Below are positions 17,607 through 26,465 of a stretch of DNA of 64,000 nt, one piece after another; position 1 is the stretch's first letter; every line of letters starts with the position of its first letter. The stretch covers positions 930,001 to 994,000 of the forward strand of contig CP093061.1 in the NCBI GenBank assembly GCA_029027265.1, written 5' to 3'. The position numbers were made by a program, and so were the translations under genes. Below the pieces are notes generated by a model. It was not told where the DNA came from. It did not search any database and saw nothing but the letters and a program-made list of their open reading frames with translations. Source of the stretch: Sulfurospirillum_A sp029027265 (lineage in GTDB: Bacteria > Campylobacterota > Campylobacteria > Campylobacterales > Sulfurospirillaceae).

Positions 17607-17672
17607 AGCTTCTGTGAAAAAAGGTTTTGCACAATCTCACTACTTCTAATTCCTCTGAGACTATCAGGAGTT

Positions 17673-17909
17673 TTGTAAGAAGTCTACTATAGATTAGTAG
17701 CTGCCTATAAGAGTTTACGTACAAATTTACCTTATCTTTTTACATGTAAAAAATACAAAAATATCAATATTCCTAACACTACAAATTCTTTAGATGGTGG
17801 AGATTTTTCTCCTATGAAAATGTTAATAAAAATACATCGTGGTTTGAGCAAAAGTTTGAAGTTAAAAATTGTGGATGACTATCTTGTTAGTTATAAGAAA
17901 AACGAATAA
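17673..17909 (+). pseudogene. Transposase C-terminal relic
   Basis: An open stretch encodes about 78 residues of a transposase C-terminus (RLVAAYKSLRTNLPYLFT, NIPNTTNSLDGGDFS, MKMLIKIHRGLSKSLK, ending KKNE). No start or N-terminal part remains; a stop lies just upstream. The same relic occurs inverted at 8239-8360. It marks the left side of the 17-22 kb island. The family was not identified with confidence. Confidence 0.65.
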
Positions 17910-18050
17910 TTCACGCACCCATTTTTTCTATTAGGTCTCATTTTTTGACTTTGGTGTGACAAAGCCGTTTTTACGCACTCGAATTTTCATTAAATGTTTA
18001 TTTAATATTATATTGTAGAATGCATAAAAACAGAGTTATGGAGAGAGACC

Positions 18051-19220
18051 TTGAATTATTATGAATTGAAAGAACACATTAGCGATTTTGATGCAGATTA
18101 TCCTATTGAATCCGAATTTATAGTCAATAGTTTGGAGAGATTCCAGAAAATTATGTCATATGGTATGCAGGATAATAAAGGCATGTTTGAGAGTGAAACA
18201 GGAAATGAAAAGCTTCTACCTATAGAGCATATCGCACGTTTTGCCCGTGGTGAAAACCGTGTATTAACAGACACTAGCGCAAAGCTGCTTATGAGCAGGC
18301 ATTTGCCATTCAAATGCATGGTCTTGCAAGGAAAAAATATTGTTATAGACCATCACATGGTGATAGGGCCAAATGCGTATCCTTATGTCATAAATGCTGA
18401 CACTTTGACGTTCAATGGGGGTTCAATTACGACGATTTCAACACCATTAAAAATTTTTGCCAACAAGGTGAAAGTGATTTGTGATAGTACGCCTAATGGT
18501 TCAGGTATCTCATATCATATTGGAATCATTGGAAATAAAGGGAAAGAGGGAGAGAATGGGCATGATGGTTTGCCGTACCCTGATGCAGCAGCTGGAAAGA
18601 ATATTTCTCCGCCAAGTCCAGGGATTTGCACTGGAGCATCTTCTGGTGGAAGTGGTTCAGATGGGGATGAGGGAACCGATGGGCGTAATGGAGAGAATGG
18701 CGAAGATGGAACACCCAGCATGCCAGCTAGTATTATTATAAATGATTTTGATGCCTCGAGTTTAGGAAATCTTGTTGTGTTTACACAATCGGGAGCAGGT
18801 GGACGCGGTGGAAGTGGTGGAAGCGGTGGCAACGGTCAAAATGCTGGACGTGGAGGCAAAGGTTGCAATTCTGGCTGCGAAGGAACTGATGGTGGCAAAG
18901 GTGGCAAAGGTGGTAAGGGTGGCAAAGGTAGCAAAGGTAGCACAGGTGGTAAAGGCAGCGATGGCTATTCCTCTTCTATTTCATTTCCTAGTCAATATAA
19001 GGACCAACTGACTGTTCTAGAAGAGTTTGCAAAACCTGGCCAAGGAGGTCAAGGAGGTCAAGGAGGCCAAGGAGGCAATGGTGGATCTGGGGGGCAAGGA
19101 GGCCATGGTAGCACAGATGGTGTAAGTGGAGGACGTGGTGAGTATGGACAAAATGGTACAGATGGGTCGCCAGGTTTAAAAACAGGTGCAGCAGGTCAAA
19201 TTAATTGTCATTGGATATAA
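18051..19220 (+). CDS. Gly-rich, collagen-like repeat protein
   Basis: 389 residues. The TTG start at 18051 is chosen because GGAGAGAGACC lies just upstream; no signal peptide follows. Residues 1-165 are an ordinary soluble domain with a beta-pattern (LTFNGGSITTISTPLKIFAN). Residues 165-389 are low-complexity Gly-rich: GxxGxx collagen-like runs (GKEGENGHDG, GSDGDEGTDGRNGENGEDG), GGKGGKGGKGGKGSKGS, then GQGGQGGQGGQGGNGG, split by a non-repeat block at about 300-325. The base composition is richer in GC than the host genes around it. Collagen-like proteins usually act in surface attachment or as stalks; no secretion signal is seen, so the role is open. Promoter-like TATATT lies near 18010. Confidence 0.8.
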   Translation: MNYYELKEHISDFDADYPIESEFIVNSLERFQKIMSYGMQDNKGMFESETGNEKLLPIEHIARFARGENRVLTDTSAKLLMSRHLPFKCMVLQGKNIVIDHHMVIGPNAYPYVINADTLTFNGGSITTISTPLKIFANKVKVICDSTPNGSGISYHIGIIGNKGKEGENGHDGLPYPDAAAGKNISPPSPGICTGASSGGSGSDGDEGTDGRNGENGEDGTPSMPASIIINDFDASSLGNLVVFTQSGAGGRGGSGGSGGNGQNAGRGGKGCNSGCEGTDGGKGGKGGKGGKGSKGSTGGKGSDGYSSSISFPSQYKDQLTVLEEFAKPGQGGQGGQGGQGGNGGSGGQGGHGSTDGVSGGRGEYGQNGTDGSPGLKTGAAGQINCHWI

Positions 19221-19263
19221 CGGTCTAATTGTTGAATGCATATTTACTATTAAGTCCAATTTT

Positions 19264-19271
19264 GGTATAAT
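19264..19271 (+). promoter_or_regulatory. Extended -10 promoter element upstream of the 496-residue gene
   Basis: GGTATAAT, a close match to the extended -10 box, lies in the 212-base spacer after the Gly-rich gene and about 165 bases before the next start. It suggests separate transcription of the downstream gene. No good -35 is seen. Confidence 0.4.
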
Positions 19272-19432
19272 ATTTTTCATAATCTGTTAAATTTTGGTTT
19301 ACAAAATTATAACTTATCTGAAATTTGGTTCAACTTCTTTTATAAAAACAACTAAACTATGAGCTTTTTTGTTGATTTGCAAGTGACTCAGTAGTTTTAA
19401 ATTATAAATCAATTTAAATAAGGTAGTGTAAA

Positions 19433-20923
19433 ATGGGAAATCCAAATATAAAAAGTGAATTTCATGCTTTAGAAAAAAATTATAAATTAACGTCTCAGAA
19501 TTCATCTAAGCCATTTGGCAGGTCGTATATAAATTATGAGATATACAAACGGAGCGATGTATCCAGCCTTGGTCTTTCAAATGGGTATGTCTTGGTCGTT
19601 ACTCAAAAGTTTACAATTCCCAATCAGAACAAATATGCCCCTGGAATTAGTATACGCGATAAGTATGAGTCCTATCCAGCTATTATACAGAACACAATTT
19701 CTGTGGAAGCAAATAATAATGCGAATGTGCGGCTATACAGTGTTTTCCCAAAAACAATAAATACGAGTGTTACTACCAATGAGGGAATGAGCAGCTCAGA
19801 CGCTAGCTCTGTGCGTAATCAAGTTTCTAGTGGTTCTTCAATGACTAATGTTAATACATTTGGGGTTAGTGCTAGCGTAGGTTTTTTTGGGGAGCTTCCC
19901 ATTGGTCAAATTGGTCTCAGCTATTCTCATTCTTGGGTTCATGGTTTAGAAAATTCCATATCCTCAGATCATCAAAATTCACACAATACATCTTTATCCT
20001 CAGCTAATTCGATGAGTGTCAAAGATTGGAGCGCGTATAGTGATGTTGATATTGATGAAAAATCCGTTAACTGGTTTTGGGCGCAATCCTATCCTTGGGA
20101 TGTATTAATATACAATCAGAGTAAGGACGGCAAGGTTGTTAATCTTCCTAAATTCATTCAAGATAGGATGCTCGTTGATAATATAGTCAGGCCGCCTAGT
20201 GAGCTTTCTCAGTTTGGTGTGGAGTTTGTCAATCGTGCAGTTTGGTTAATTGATTACCCAGACAATAAAATTACAGAGAGTGAAGAGGTTAAGGTTACGC
20301 ATGATATAACTAATATTTGCGCTAGTCATTCTGCTGTAGGCGATGGAATCTCCGCAACAATTCAATCTTCTAGAGATGCACAGATGTCAACTTACGAAAC
20401 AGAGGAGATAGACTTAAGCCTCTATGCGTTGTCACCACTTGTTAGGCATATCGGAAAAATAGGTTTTAATGTTGATGAGTTTACTTACTTTCCTAATGAT
20501 CAGAAGGGAAACTTTAAGATTGTTTCATCTGAAAATGATTTACAGGTAACGGGTACTGGTTTTGATGCTCCTATGACATCGATGTTCCAATCAGACGTTT
20601 CATATACCATTTATTTCAAGTTGGACAATAAGACATATAACTACATTCTAGACATAACACACTGGGTAGATACAGGATCTTGTGAAGTTGATTGGACAGT
20701 GAATGGTAAGTTTTCTGGAAATTTAACAATGAGTGCAATCAGTGATAAACAGCATAAAAGGTATGAAAGAACGGAAACTATTGCTTTACGTGATTCTGAC
20801 TATACTTCTTCTAACTACCATGATTTCCTGAAACTAGGTCTAAATAGAATTGAAGTTAAAGTCAGATGCCCACAAGGATCTGCGAAAAGTAAATATTATC
20901 TGTCTTCTATAGCTATAAGATAA
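19433..20923 (+). CDS. Unrecognised 496-residue Ser/Asn-rich protein
   Basis: ATG with AAGGTAGTGTAAA upstream. No signal peptide or classical membrane helix. Residues ~95-200 are rich in Ser, Thr, Asn and alternate polar and small nonpolar residues (NTSVTTNEGMSSSDASSVRN, GVSASVGFFGELPIGQIGLS). Next come SVKDWSAYSDVDIDEKS and WFWAQSYPWDVLIYNQ, which look like a conserved core, then two beta-rich modules. The amphipathic strands could suit a beta-pore-forming or adhesive protein, but this is only a pattern impression. The gene lies between the collagen-like gene and another orphan in a transposase-flanked island and is richer in GC than the host. Confidence 0.75.
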   Translation: MGNPNIKSEFHALEKNYKLTSQNSSKPFGRSYINYEIYKRSDVSSLGLSNGYVLVVTQKFTIPNQNKYAPGISIRDKYESYPAIIQNTISVEANNNANVRLYSVFPKTINTSVTTNEGMSSSDASSVRNQVSSGSSMTNVNTFGVSASVGFFGELPIGQIGLSYSHSWVHGLENSISSDHQNSHNTSLSSANSMSVKDWSAYSDVDIDEKSVNWFWAQSYPWDVLIYNQSKDGKVVNLPKFIQDRMLVDNIVRPPSELSQFGVEFVNRAVWLIDYPDNKITESEEVKVTHDITNICASHSAVGDGISATIQSSRDAQMSTYETEEIDLSLYALSPLVRHIGKIGFNVDEFTYFPNDQKGNFKIVSSENDLQVTGTGFDAPMTSMFQSDVSYTIYFKLDNKTYNYILDITHWVDTGSCEVDWTVNGKFSGNLTMSAISDKQHKRYERTETIALRDSDYTSSNYHDFLKLGLNRIEVKVRCPQGSAKSKYYLSSIAIR

Positions 20924-21238
20924 ATATCTGAACGAGTACTTTGATACATGGCATCTAACAGTAGAGTGTATAGGACCTAGGTAGGCTAATATTTTATACT
21001 AACTTGGAATGAAGACATTCTTAATATTGATGTTGTTTAGGGGTTGCTAAGAAAACCTTGATGTACTAGTAAAGTTATTGGAAAGCCAATACGAATGCTC
21101 GAGAATGATAGTGATTATCCACTATCTGAATTAGACCGTCGAGTTAACTGAGTCGGTTTTTGTGATAGGTGTGCTCCAAAATCTTTCTCGAGGTTATCGA
21201 CTCGTTTAGCGAGATATAAATTTGAATGGAGAATAAAT
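20924..21238. other. 315-base spacer, no gene seen
   Basis: No convincing open frame. It holds the terminator-like hairpin at 21135-21161, a CTCGAG-containing repeat (CTCGAGAATGATAG and TCTCGAGGTTATCGACTCG) and a GGAG ribosome site for the following gene. GC content is above the host average, as in the flanking genes. Confidence 0.5.
21135..21161 (+). terminator. Terminator-like hairpin
   Basis: ACCG/CGGT outer pairs, then AGTTAACT at the centre, followed directly by TTTTT. It lies about 210 bases after the 496-residue gene and 78 bases before the next gene, so the two are probably separate transcripts. Confidence 0.55.
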
Positions 21239-21973
21239 ATGCCCATAGAACACAGAATACCACCTGCCCGTCACGCGCAGTTTAATGAAGAGAGTAGAAA
21301 TAACTGGGATCGGGCAAAAGGAGGGCAATGGTTCGTAGGTGTTATTGATCTAGATAAAAATGAAGCTTCATTAGCTCCAGTTAATGTATTTGGATCTAGT
21401 GGTGATGAGCTTGATCAGAGTACCCTAAATAATATTAGTCGTCGTGGCATGAATCGTTATGCCTCTGGCGCACCAGGAGAAAGGGAGGGTGTCTCAACGG
21501 AACCTGAATTCCTGAGAAATAGGGATGGGTTTACACGTCACACTGCTTTAGCTAAATATTCGGGATTCAATTTCAGGAAAGGAGAAGGAGGATGTTTTGG
21601 ATTCACCTTAATCAAGTATACAAATACACATGCACTATTTAAGGGCGGTTCAAATTCACTCAATGGCGACGAGGGCCATTCAGTGGCTAGTGAGAACACT
21701 GACTATGAGGGCACTACATTACAACATAGTTTTTCTCTCGAAACATTTCCACACGCTAGTAAAATGCTTTTAAAAAAACCAATTCTATACTCTTTTAAAA
21801 TGCTTTTCAAAAGAGTAAATGGTCACCTCAATCCGGCTGGCTCAAAAAGCTCTTCCATTTTTCAACCTACGAGCACGCAACTTCCTAGAGTGTGGAGAGA
21901 TCATATTATAGAATCTTTACAATCAACTGAAGCACGTCCTGTTATTCCTTATATTGCTGCGTCGAATGACTAG
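21239..21973 (+). CDS. Unrecognised 244-residue protein of the island
   Basis: ATG preceded by TGGAGAATAAAT. Soluble, basic, no signal or membrane segment. The N-terminal half has an odd polar composition (IPPARHAQFNEESRNNWDRA, GGQWFVGVIDLDKNEASLAP), then a Gly-rich core (FNFRKGEGGCFGFTLIKYTN). A small internal duplication, AAAATGCTTTT twice near 21761 and 21798, encodes KMLLKK/KMLFKR. No family recognised. Could be a polymorphic-toxin or effector domain, judging only from the neighbours; this is not supported by motifs. Confidence 0.65.
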   Translation: MPIEHRIPPARHAQFNEESRNNWDRAKGGQWFVGVIDLDKNEASLAPVNVFGSSGDELDQSTLNNISRRGMNRYASGAPGEREGVSTEPEFLRNRDGFTRHTALAKYSGFNFRKGEGGCFGFTLIKYTNTHALFKGGSNSLNGDEGHSVASENTDYEGTTLQHSFSLETFPHASKMLLKKPILYSFKMLFKRVNGHLNPAGSKSSSIFQPTSTQLPRVWRDHIIESLQSTEARPVIPYIAASND

Positions 21974-22101
21974 ATAGGATTTACCTTTATGATTGGCTCT
22001 GTCGCACCAAAGTTAATAAGTGATAAAATACAACAAAATAACACAAAAACAGCAGGACAAGCAATGGAAATCAAAGATAATACAGAAATTTGTTCAAGAG
22101 A

Positions 22102-22345
22102 TACAGATATCTAAAAGAAATAATCATTCATGCAGTTTATATGTATTGTAGATTTTCATTAAGCTATAGAGATATTGAATAGATTATGAAAGATAGAGGA
22201 TTTTTAAAAATATATCATGTAACTATACAACGATGGGTAATGAGATTTTCAGCTGTATTAGAAACTGAGTTTAAAAAAGAAAAAATAAGTAGGAGTAAGC
22301 TGGAGAATGGATGAAACCTATATTAAAGTGAATGGCAAAAATTAA
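22102..22345 (+). pseudogene. IS6-family transposase relic
   Basis: Translated pieces follow the IS6/IS26 order: YCRFSLSYRDIE, then an in-frame stop, IMKDRGFL, VTIQRWVMRFS, and in another frame WRMDETYIKVNGKN with a stop. The second part holds the first Asp of the DDE triad (DETYIKV). There are at least two stops and one frameshift, so it is dead. The rest of the element is not visible. Confidence 0.75.
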
Positions 22346-22376
22346 GGGGATAGTTGCCACCTTAAATATCCTTTAA

Positions 22377-22493
22377 TTTACAAAAAAATTAGCAATAGAT
22401 ATTGGCAGTGAGGAAATGTGGATTGGTATTACTAGTTTAAATGCTTCTATTGCCACGGCAATTATACTTTATGAGATGAAAGATATGAAATGA
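22377..22493 (+). pseudogene. 3' remnant of a TrmH/SpoU-type RNA methyltransferase gene
   Basis: Reads IGSEEMWIGITSLNASIATA followed by IILYEMKDMK and stop. SpoU-family enzymes have GSE...G near the AdoMet knot and S.N.SVA.AI.LYE at the C-terminus; here both pieces are joined with the middle missing. The TGA overlaps the bioD start (ATGA), the normal sign of coupled host genes, so this was probably the gene once upstream of bioD and was lost when the island formed. Confidence 0.6.
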
Positions 22494-23128
22494 AATACAG
22501 ACCAATTTTTATAACAGCAACAAACACAGACATAGGTAAAACATACGCTACATGTAAACTCATAGAAGAGTTGAGTAAACAAGGCTTACATGTAGGAGTT
22601 TTTAAACCCATAGAAACGGGTGTAGTAAAGTACCCTGTGGACGGTAAACTTCTTTTAGAAACGGCTCAAAAGTACAATCCAAATCTAAAAAGCTTTACAT
22701 GTAGAGATGTAGTGCCAATTCAGTATACGCTTCCTGCTGCCCCTTATGTGTCTAAAGGTTTTGAATCAATAGATATGAAAGTCATCCATGAAGCATATGA
22801 AAAGATGTCAAAAGTGAGTGATGTAGTTTTGATTGAGGGTGCTGGTGGGCTTATGGTTCCTGTTGATGAAGAGCTTTACATGTACGACTTTATAAAAGAG
22901 TTTAACGCAGTTACTCTTTTAGTTACTCATGCAAACTTAGGGTGCATTAATGACACTTTGCTCAATAGAAATCTGTTAGATTCTTTACATATAGAGTACG
23001 AGTGGTGTGTGAATTTTAGAGATAACAAAGAGAGTTTTGACATTACAACACTTCCATATTACAAAAGAATCATTAGTTTACAAGATGATATAAAACTATT
23101 AAGTGAAAATTTGCTAAAATCTATTTAA
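22490..23128 (+). CDS. bioD: Dethiobiotin synthetase
   Basis: ATP-dependent closure of the ureido ring in biotin synthesis. 212 residues; P-loop TNTDIGKTYATC near the N-terminus, KPIETGV (substrate/Mg), and VVLIEGAGGLMVPV are all diagnostic. The gene is the first intact host gene after the island; its start sits in the ATGA overlap with the methyltransferase remnant. It contains four TACATGTA palindromes (22549, 22587, 22696, 22877), the densest set in the window. pyrB follows closely. Confidence 0.95.
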   Translation: MKYRPIFITATNTDIGKTYATCKLIEELSKQGLHVGVFKPIETGVVKYPVDGKLLLETAQKYNPNLKSFTCRDVVPIQYTLPAAPYVSKGFESIDMKVIHEAYEKMSKVSDVVLIEGAGGLMVPVDEELYMYDFIKEFNAVTLLVTHANLGCINDTLLNRNLLDSLHIEYEWCVNFRDNKESFDITTLPYYKRIISLQDDIKLLSENLLKSI

Positions 23129-23147
23129 TATTACTAGAGGATTGACA

Positions 23148-24017
23148 TTGCAACATTTAATCAATACTAGAGATTTTTCTATAGACGAAGTAAACGCACT
23201 TTTTAAAAGAGCAGAGTTGTTTTTAGATGAGAAACCAAGAGATATACTAAAAGAAAAGATGATTATTACCATTTTTTTTGAAAACTCAACAAGAACAAGA
23301 AGTAGTTTTGAAATAGCAGCAAAAAGACTTGGTGCAAATGTGGTTAGTCTTGATGTTTCAAAAAGTTCATCAAGCAAAGGTGAAACTCTTTTTGATACAG
23401 CTGCAAACCTTGACGCTATGGGACCAGATGCCATAGTAGTAAGACACAAAAACTCAGGTGTTCCTCACATACTTTCAAATTATGTAAATTGCCCAATTTT
23501 AAATGGAGGAGATGGACCTCACGCTCACCCAACTCAAGCACTTTTAGATTTGTTCACAATGACAAGATACTTCAAAAACCTGCAAGGCGTAAAAATTGCC
23601 ATTGTTGGTGACATTAAAAACTCACGCGTAGCAAACTCTAACATAGAACTTTTAACAAGATACGGACTAGATGTTACCTTAGTAGCTCCTCCTCATTTTT
23701 TGCCTGAAACTACACTAAAAACAAGTCACAACATAAAAGAAGTTATTGATGACGTGCAAATAGTCATGAGTCTACGCACACAAACAGAACGACATAAAAA
23801 CCAAATATATGGTTCACTAAAAGACTATGCAAAAGACTTTTGTATTACTGAAGAATTGATGGAAGATAAAAATATACTTTTGCTTCACCCAGGACCAGTT
23901 CATAGAAATGTGGACATAGATGATGCAATGTTAAGAGACCCAAGATGTAAAGTATTAGAGCAGGTTAAAAATGGTGTAGCAGTTCGTATGGCAGTATTGG
24001 AAAAACTGATTGTTTGA
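23148..24017 (+). CDS. pyrB: Aspartate carbamoyltransferase catalytic subunit
   Basis: Forms carbamoyl-aspartate in pyrimidine synthesis. Carbamoyl-phosphate loop STRTRSSFE, HPTQALLD, and the PGP loop LLHPGPVHRN are present; length is about 290 residues. Two TTG starts are possible, 23142 and 23148. The Shine-Dalgarno AGAGG ends at 23140, leaving one base for the first but seven for the second, so 23148 (MQHLI) is preferred. Its end overlaps pabB by eight bases. No regulatory subunit gene is adjacent. Confidence 0.95.
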   Translation: MQHLINTRDFSIDEVNALFKRAELFLDEKPRDILKEKMIITIFFENSTRTRSSFEIAAKRLGANVVSLDVSKSSSSKGETLFDTAANLDAMGPDAIVVRHKNSGVPHILSNYVNCPILNGGDGPHAHPTQALLDLFTMTRYFKNLQGVKIAIVGDIKNSRVANSNIELLTRYGLDVTLVAPPHFLPETTLKTSHNIKEVIDDVQIVMSLRTQTERHKNQIYGSLKDYAKDFCITEELMEDKNILLLHPGPVHRNVDIDDAMLRDPRCKVLEQVKNGVAVRMAVLEKLIV

Positions 24018-24939
24018 TAAGCTGAATGAATATGGTAAAAAAAGAAAACCCATCTTTTTTGCCATTGATTTTGAGATGAAAAACTGGATTTTTGAAGATG
24101 AAAATGTCCAGTTTCAACTAGAAGCTTTTAGAAACTTTGCACCAATAACAAATTACAAAAAAATCAGTATAACAAATTGTTTACATGTAAGCTTTGAAGA
24201 GTACAAAAAAGCTCTTAAAAAAGTAAAAAAAGAGATAAAAAAAGGCAATACATATTTGCTAAATCTAACTTTTGAGACTAAGCTTGAAGGTGACATAGAT
24301 TTAGAATCTATTTTTCATAATGCCAATGCACCTTTTAAACTACATGTAAAAGATAAATTCGTTTGTTACTCTCCTGAACGTTTTGTGCAAATTAAAAATA
24401 ATCAAATAAGTACATACCCTATGAAAGGGACTATAGAAGCCAGCATCCCTCACGCAATGGAAAGAATATTAGCAAATCAAAAAGAGATGAGTGAACACAC
24501 TATGGTAGTGGATCTGCTTAGAAATGACCTTGGAATAGTGGGAAAAAATATACAAGTAGAAAAATTCAGATACATAGACAAAATTAACGCAGGAGAAAAA
24601 GAACTCCTACAAGTAAGCTCTAAAATCACAGCAGACTTAGATGAAAATTGGCATGAAAACCTAGGAAACATAGTAAAAAAAATGCTCCCAGCAGGAAGCA
24701 TAACAGGAACACCAAAAAGAAAAACAGTAGAGATTATAAAAGAAATTGAAAACTACCAACGAGGATTTTTCACTGGAATCTTTGGTTACTACGACGGCAA
24801 AAGTTTTGATAGTGCTGTAATGATACGCTTTATAGAAAAAACTAACAAAGGTTATGTTTTTAAAAGTGGAGGAGGGATTACCATAGAGAGTGATGCCTTG
24901 AGTGAGTACGAAGAGATGAAAGATAAGGTTTATGTATAA
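24010..24939 (+). CDS. pabB: Aminodeoxychorismate synthase component I
   Basis: Converts chorismate to 4-amino-4-deoxychorismate for folate. 309 residues, short for the family because the N-terminal part is reduced, as in other Campylobacterota; the chorismate-binding domain is complete, with YPMKGTIEA, HTMVVDLLRNDLG, LPAGSITGTPKRKTVEII and FFTGIFGYYDG. TTG start inside pyrB, eight-base overlap. Two TACATGTA palindromes (24182, 24341). Its usual partner pabC now lies 1.5 kb downstream, separated by an ankyrin gene pair and a RAYT element. Confidence 0.93.
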   Translation: MFDKLNEYGKKRKPIFFAIDFEMKNWIFEDENVQFQLEAFRNFAPITNYKKISITNCLHVSFEEYKKALKKVKKEIKKGNTYLLNLTFETKLEGDIDLESIFHNANAPFKLHVKDKFVCYSPERFVQIKNNQISTYPMKGTIEASIPHAMERILANQKEMSEHTMVVDLLRNDLGIVGKNIQVEKFRYIDKINAGEKELLQVSSKITADLDENWHENLGNIVKKMLPAGSITGTPKRKTVEIIKEIENYQRGFFTGIFGYYDGKSFDSAVMIRFIEKTNKGYVFKSGGGITIESDALSEYEEMKDKVYV

Positions 24940-25135
24940 TGTTATAATAATAAAAATATTTTAGGGGCATTATATCTAAAGCTATATTTAACATATCGTG
25001 CAACATATTTGTAGTACTTGCAATTAATTTTTCCGTATTTCCTTCTTTAAAAGCTTTCTTAGCCTTAATTGCATTTATAATTAAACTTACTTTAGAATTT
25101 TTAAACGCTTCTAAATTAAAACTTTCATTTGACAT
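24878..25135 (-). CDS. Small hypothetical protein after the ankyrin gene
   Basis: 85 residues from an ATG at 25135, preceded by AAGGA inside the ankyrin gene, with an 11-base overlap that suggests coupling. The body is helical (FKNSKVSLIINAIKAKKAFK, LIASTTNMLHDMLNIALDIM). The last ~20 codons run antisense over the pabB 3' end and look random, so the gene was probably truncated or ends in borrowed sequence. Not recognised; the SD and overlap are the main support. Confidence 0.5.
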   Translation of the reverse strand: MSNESFNLEAFKNSKVSLIINAIKAKKAFKEGNTEKLIASTTNMLHDMLNIALDIMPLKYFYYYNIIHKPYLSSLRTHSRHHSLW

Positions 25136-26357
25136 TGATTTTTCCTTGTGTTTTTTTTGTTGTATTTTTTTCTTTGGTTGAATTGTTGTTAACGAATATA
25201 ACTTTGTTTGGGTCATCTTTGTATCCTCTTAAAAACCTATCAATATTACCATTTTTCTCTAAATTATTAGACCAAGAAAAAAAATATCTCACATCTTTAA
25301 AGGTTGAATTTGCGTCTGGACAATTTTGTTGATAATTTTTCAATGTTCTATATAAACCCAGCTTGGGATCCATGCTAAACTTGACTTTTTTCCCACTTTC
25401 ATATTTGATTTTTATGTTTAAAAAATGCAAATAATCATCATAACACTCATCATAGGCAAATTTTAATATTTTTTTATCAGGTTTACCGACTACATCATAT
25501 TTTAATAATAGTTCAAGCATGGGTTTGTAGTTGGGTACATAGCTTAAATGAGCATAAACTGATCTTTCTATACTAGTATTACCATCATCTTTCCACCTTT
25601 GTAAGCCTGTTACGCCTTGGGCTTGTTTGTAATATGTTGGTTTATAGGCATTTTCTAGTGCCATTTTTGCTAACTCTACAAAATTACAATGTACTATATA
25701 CTCAAAAAGATAAGCTTCATCTTTTGAATGTGTGTCTGTATTCCAATTGTCCTTATATAATATTTGAATTTTATCCCCATCAATAATCAGCTTTTGAATA
25801 AATGGATAAAGTGGAGGCTTAAGATAAAATTGTACTTGTTCTATTTCCTCAAACTTAACCCCATTATCCATAAGTAATCTTGCTGTTAAAGTTGAGTTAT
25901 TTTCTATTGCATAAGCTAAAGAAGTAAGTCCATATTTATCTTTAGCTCTTACATCAGCTCCTTTTTTGATGAGTATCTTAGAAGTATTTACATCATTATA
26001 AAAAGATGAGTACATGAGAGGAGTTGTTCCATCTTGTATTTTTACATCTATGCTTAAGTTATTGTCTTGCATGTAAGAAAGTATTTTTTTTGTTTGTTTT
26101 TGTTTTAGTAGTGTTCTAAGTGGTATTAGATTTGGTGGAATATTTTTTGTGTAATTACTATCTATATCCCAATACCTAAACCCAAAGCTTCTTACTTCTT
26201 CTTGGCTTACATATTTACTAAGTCCTGGAACTTTTGATACGTTTGTATCGGCTGTTATGACATAGTGAGTTTTTGAGGTATTATTATTTATATAATTATA
26301 AACTAAATAAGCACCTACAATTAAGAGGATTAACAATATATTTTTAAATTGTTTCAT
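25125..26357 (-). CDS. Ankyrin-repeat protein with N-terminal membrane anchor
   Basis: 410 residues, minus strand, against the direction of its neighbours. One membrane segment (ILLILLIVGAYLVYNYI) then a periplasmic or extracytoplasmic body. About residues 85-175 hold two or three ankyrin repeats (DGTTPLMYSSFYNDVNTSKI, DKYGLTSLAYAIENNSTLTA); the remainder is helical and poorly defined. The C-terminus is Lys/Thr/Asn-rich. Ankyrin genes with a small partner gene, inserted between housekeeping genes, are a common accessory type. ATG is preceded by AAAGGAATC on the minus strand. Confidence 0.8.
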   Translation of the reverse strand: MKQFKNILLILLIVGAYLVYNYINNNTSKTHYVITADTNVSKVPGLSKYVSQEEVRSFGFRYWDIDSNYTKNIPPNLIPLRTLLKQKQTKKILSYMQDNNLSIDVKIQDGTTPLMYSSFYNDVNTSKILIKKGADVRAKDKYGLTSLAYAIENNSTLTARLLMDNGVKFEEIEQVQFYLKPPLYPFIQKLIIDGDKIQILYKDNWNTDTHSKDEAYLFEYIVHCNFVELAKMALENAYKPTYYKQAQGVTGLQRWKDDGNTSIERSVYAHLSYVPNYKPMLELLLKYDVVGKPDKKILKFAYDECYDDYLHFLNIKIKYESGKKVKFSMDPKLGLYRTLKNYQQNCPDANSTFKDVRYFFSWSNNLEKNGNIDRFLRGYKDDPNKVIFVNNNSTKEKNTTKKTQGKINVK

Positions 26358-26465
26358 TTGATTCCTTTTTTCTTCTTTACATGTAAAGGTTCTTACTTAC
26401 AAGCCCTTAAATGTAGAGAAGTTTACATTATATCTTAATAAATTTCTCATTTCATTTCACCTAAA

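Noticed and set aside
18515..18832. Pro-rich open frames on the minus strand opposite the Gly-rich gene
   Set aside because: They are the mirror of Gly codons (GGN/NCC) and have no ribosome sites.
18780..19120. Tandem repeats that might suggest a CRISPR array
   Set aside because: The repeat unit follows codons for Gly-Gly-Lys and Gly-Gln-Gly inside an open frame; there are no constant repeats with unique spacers. No CRISPR or cas gene was seen.
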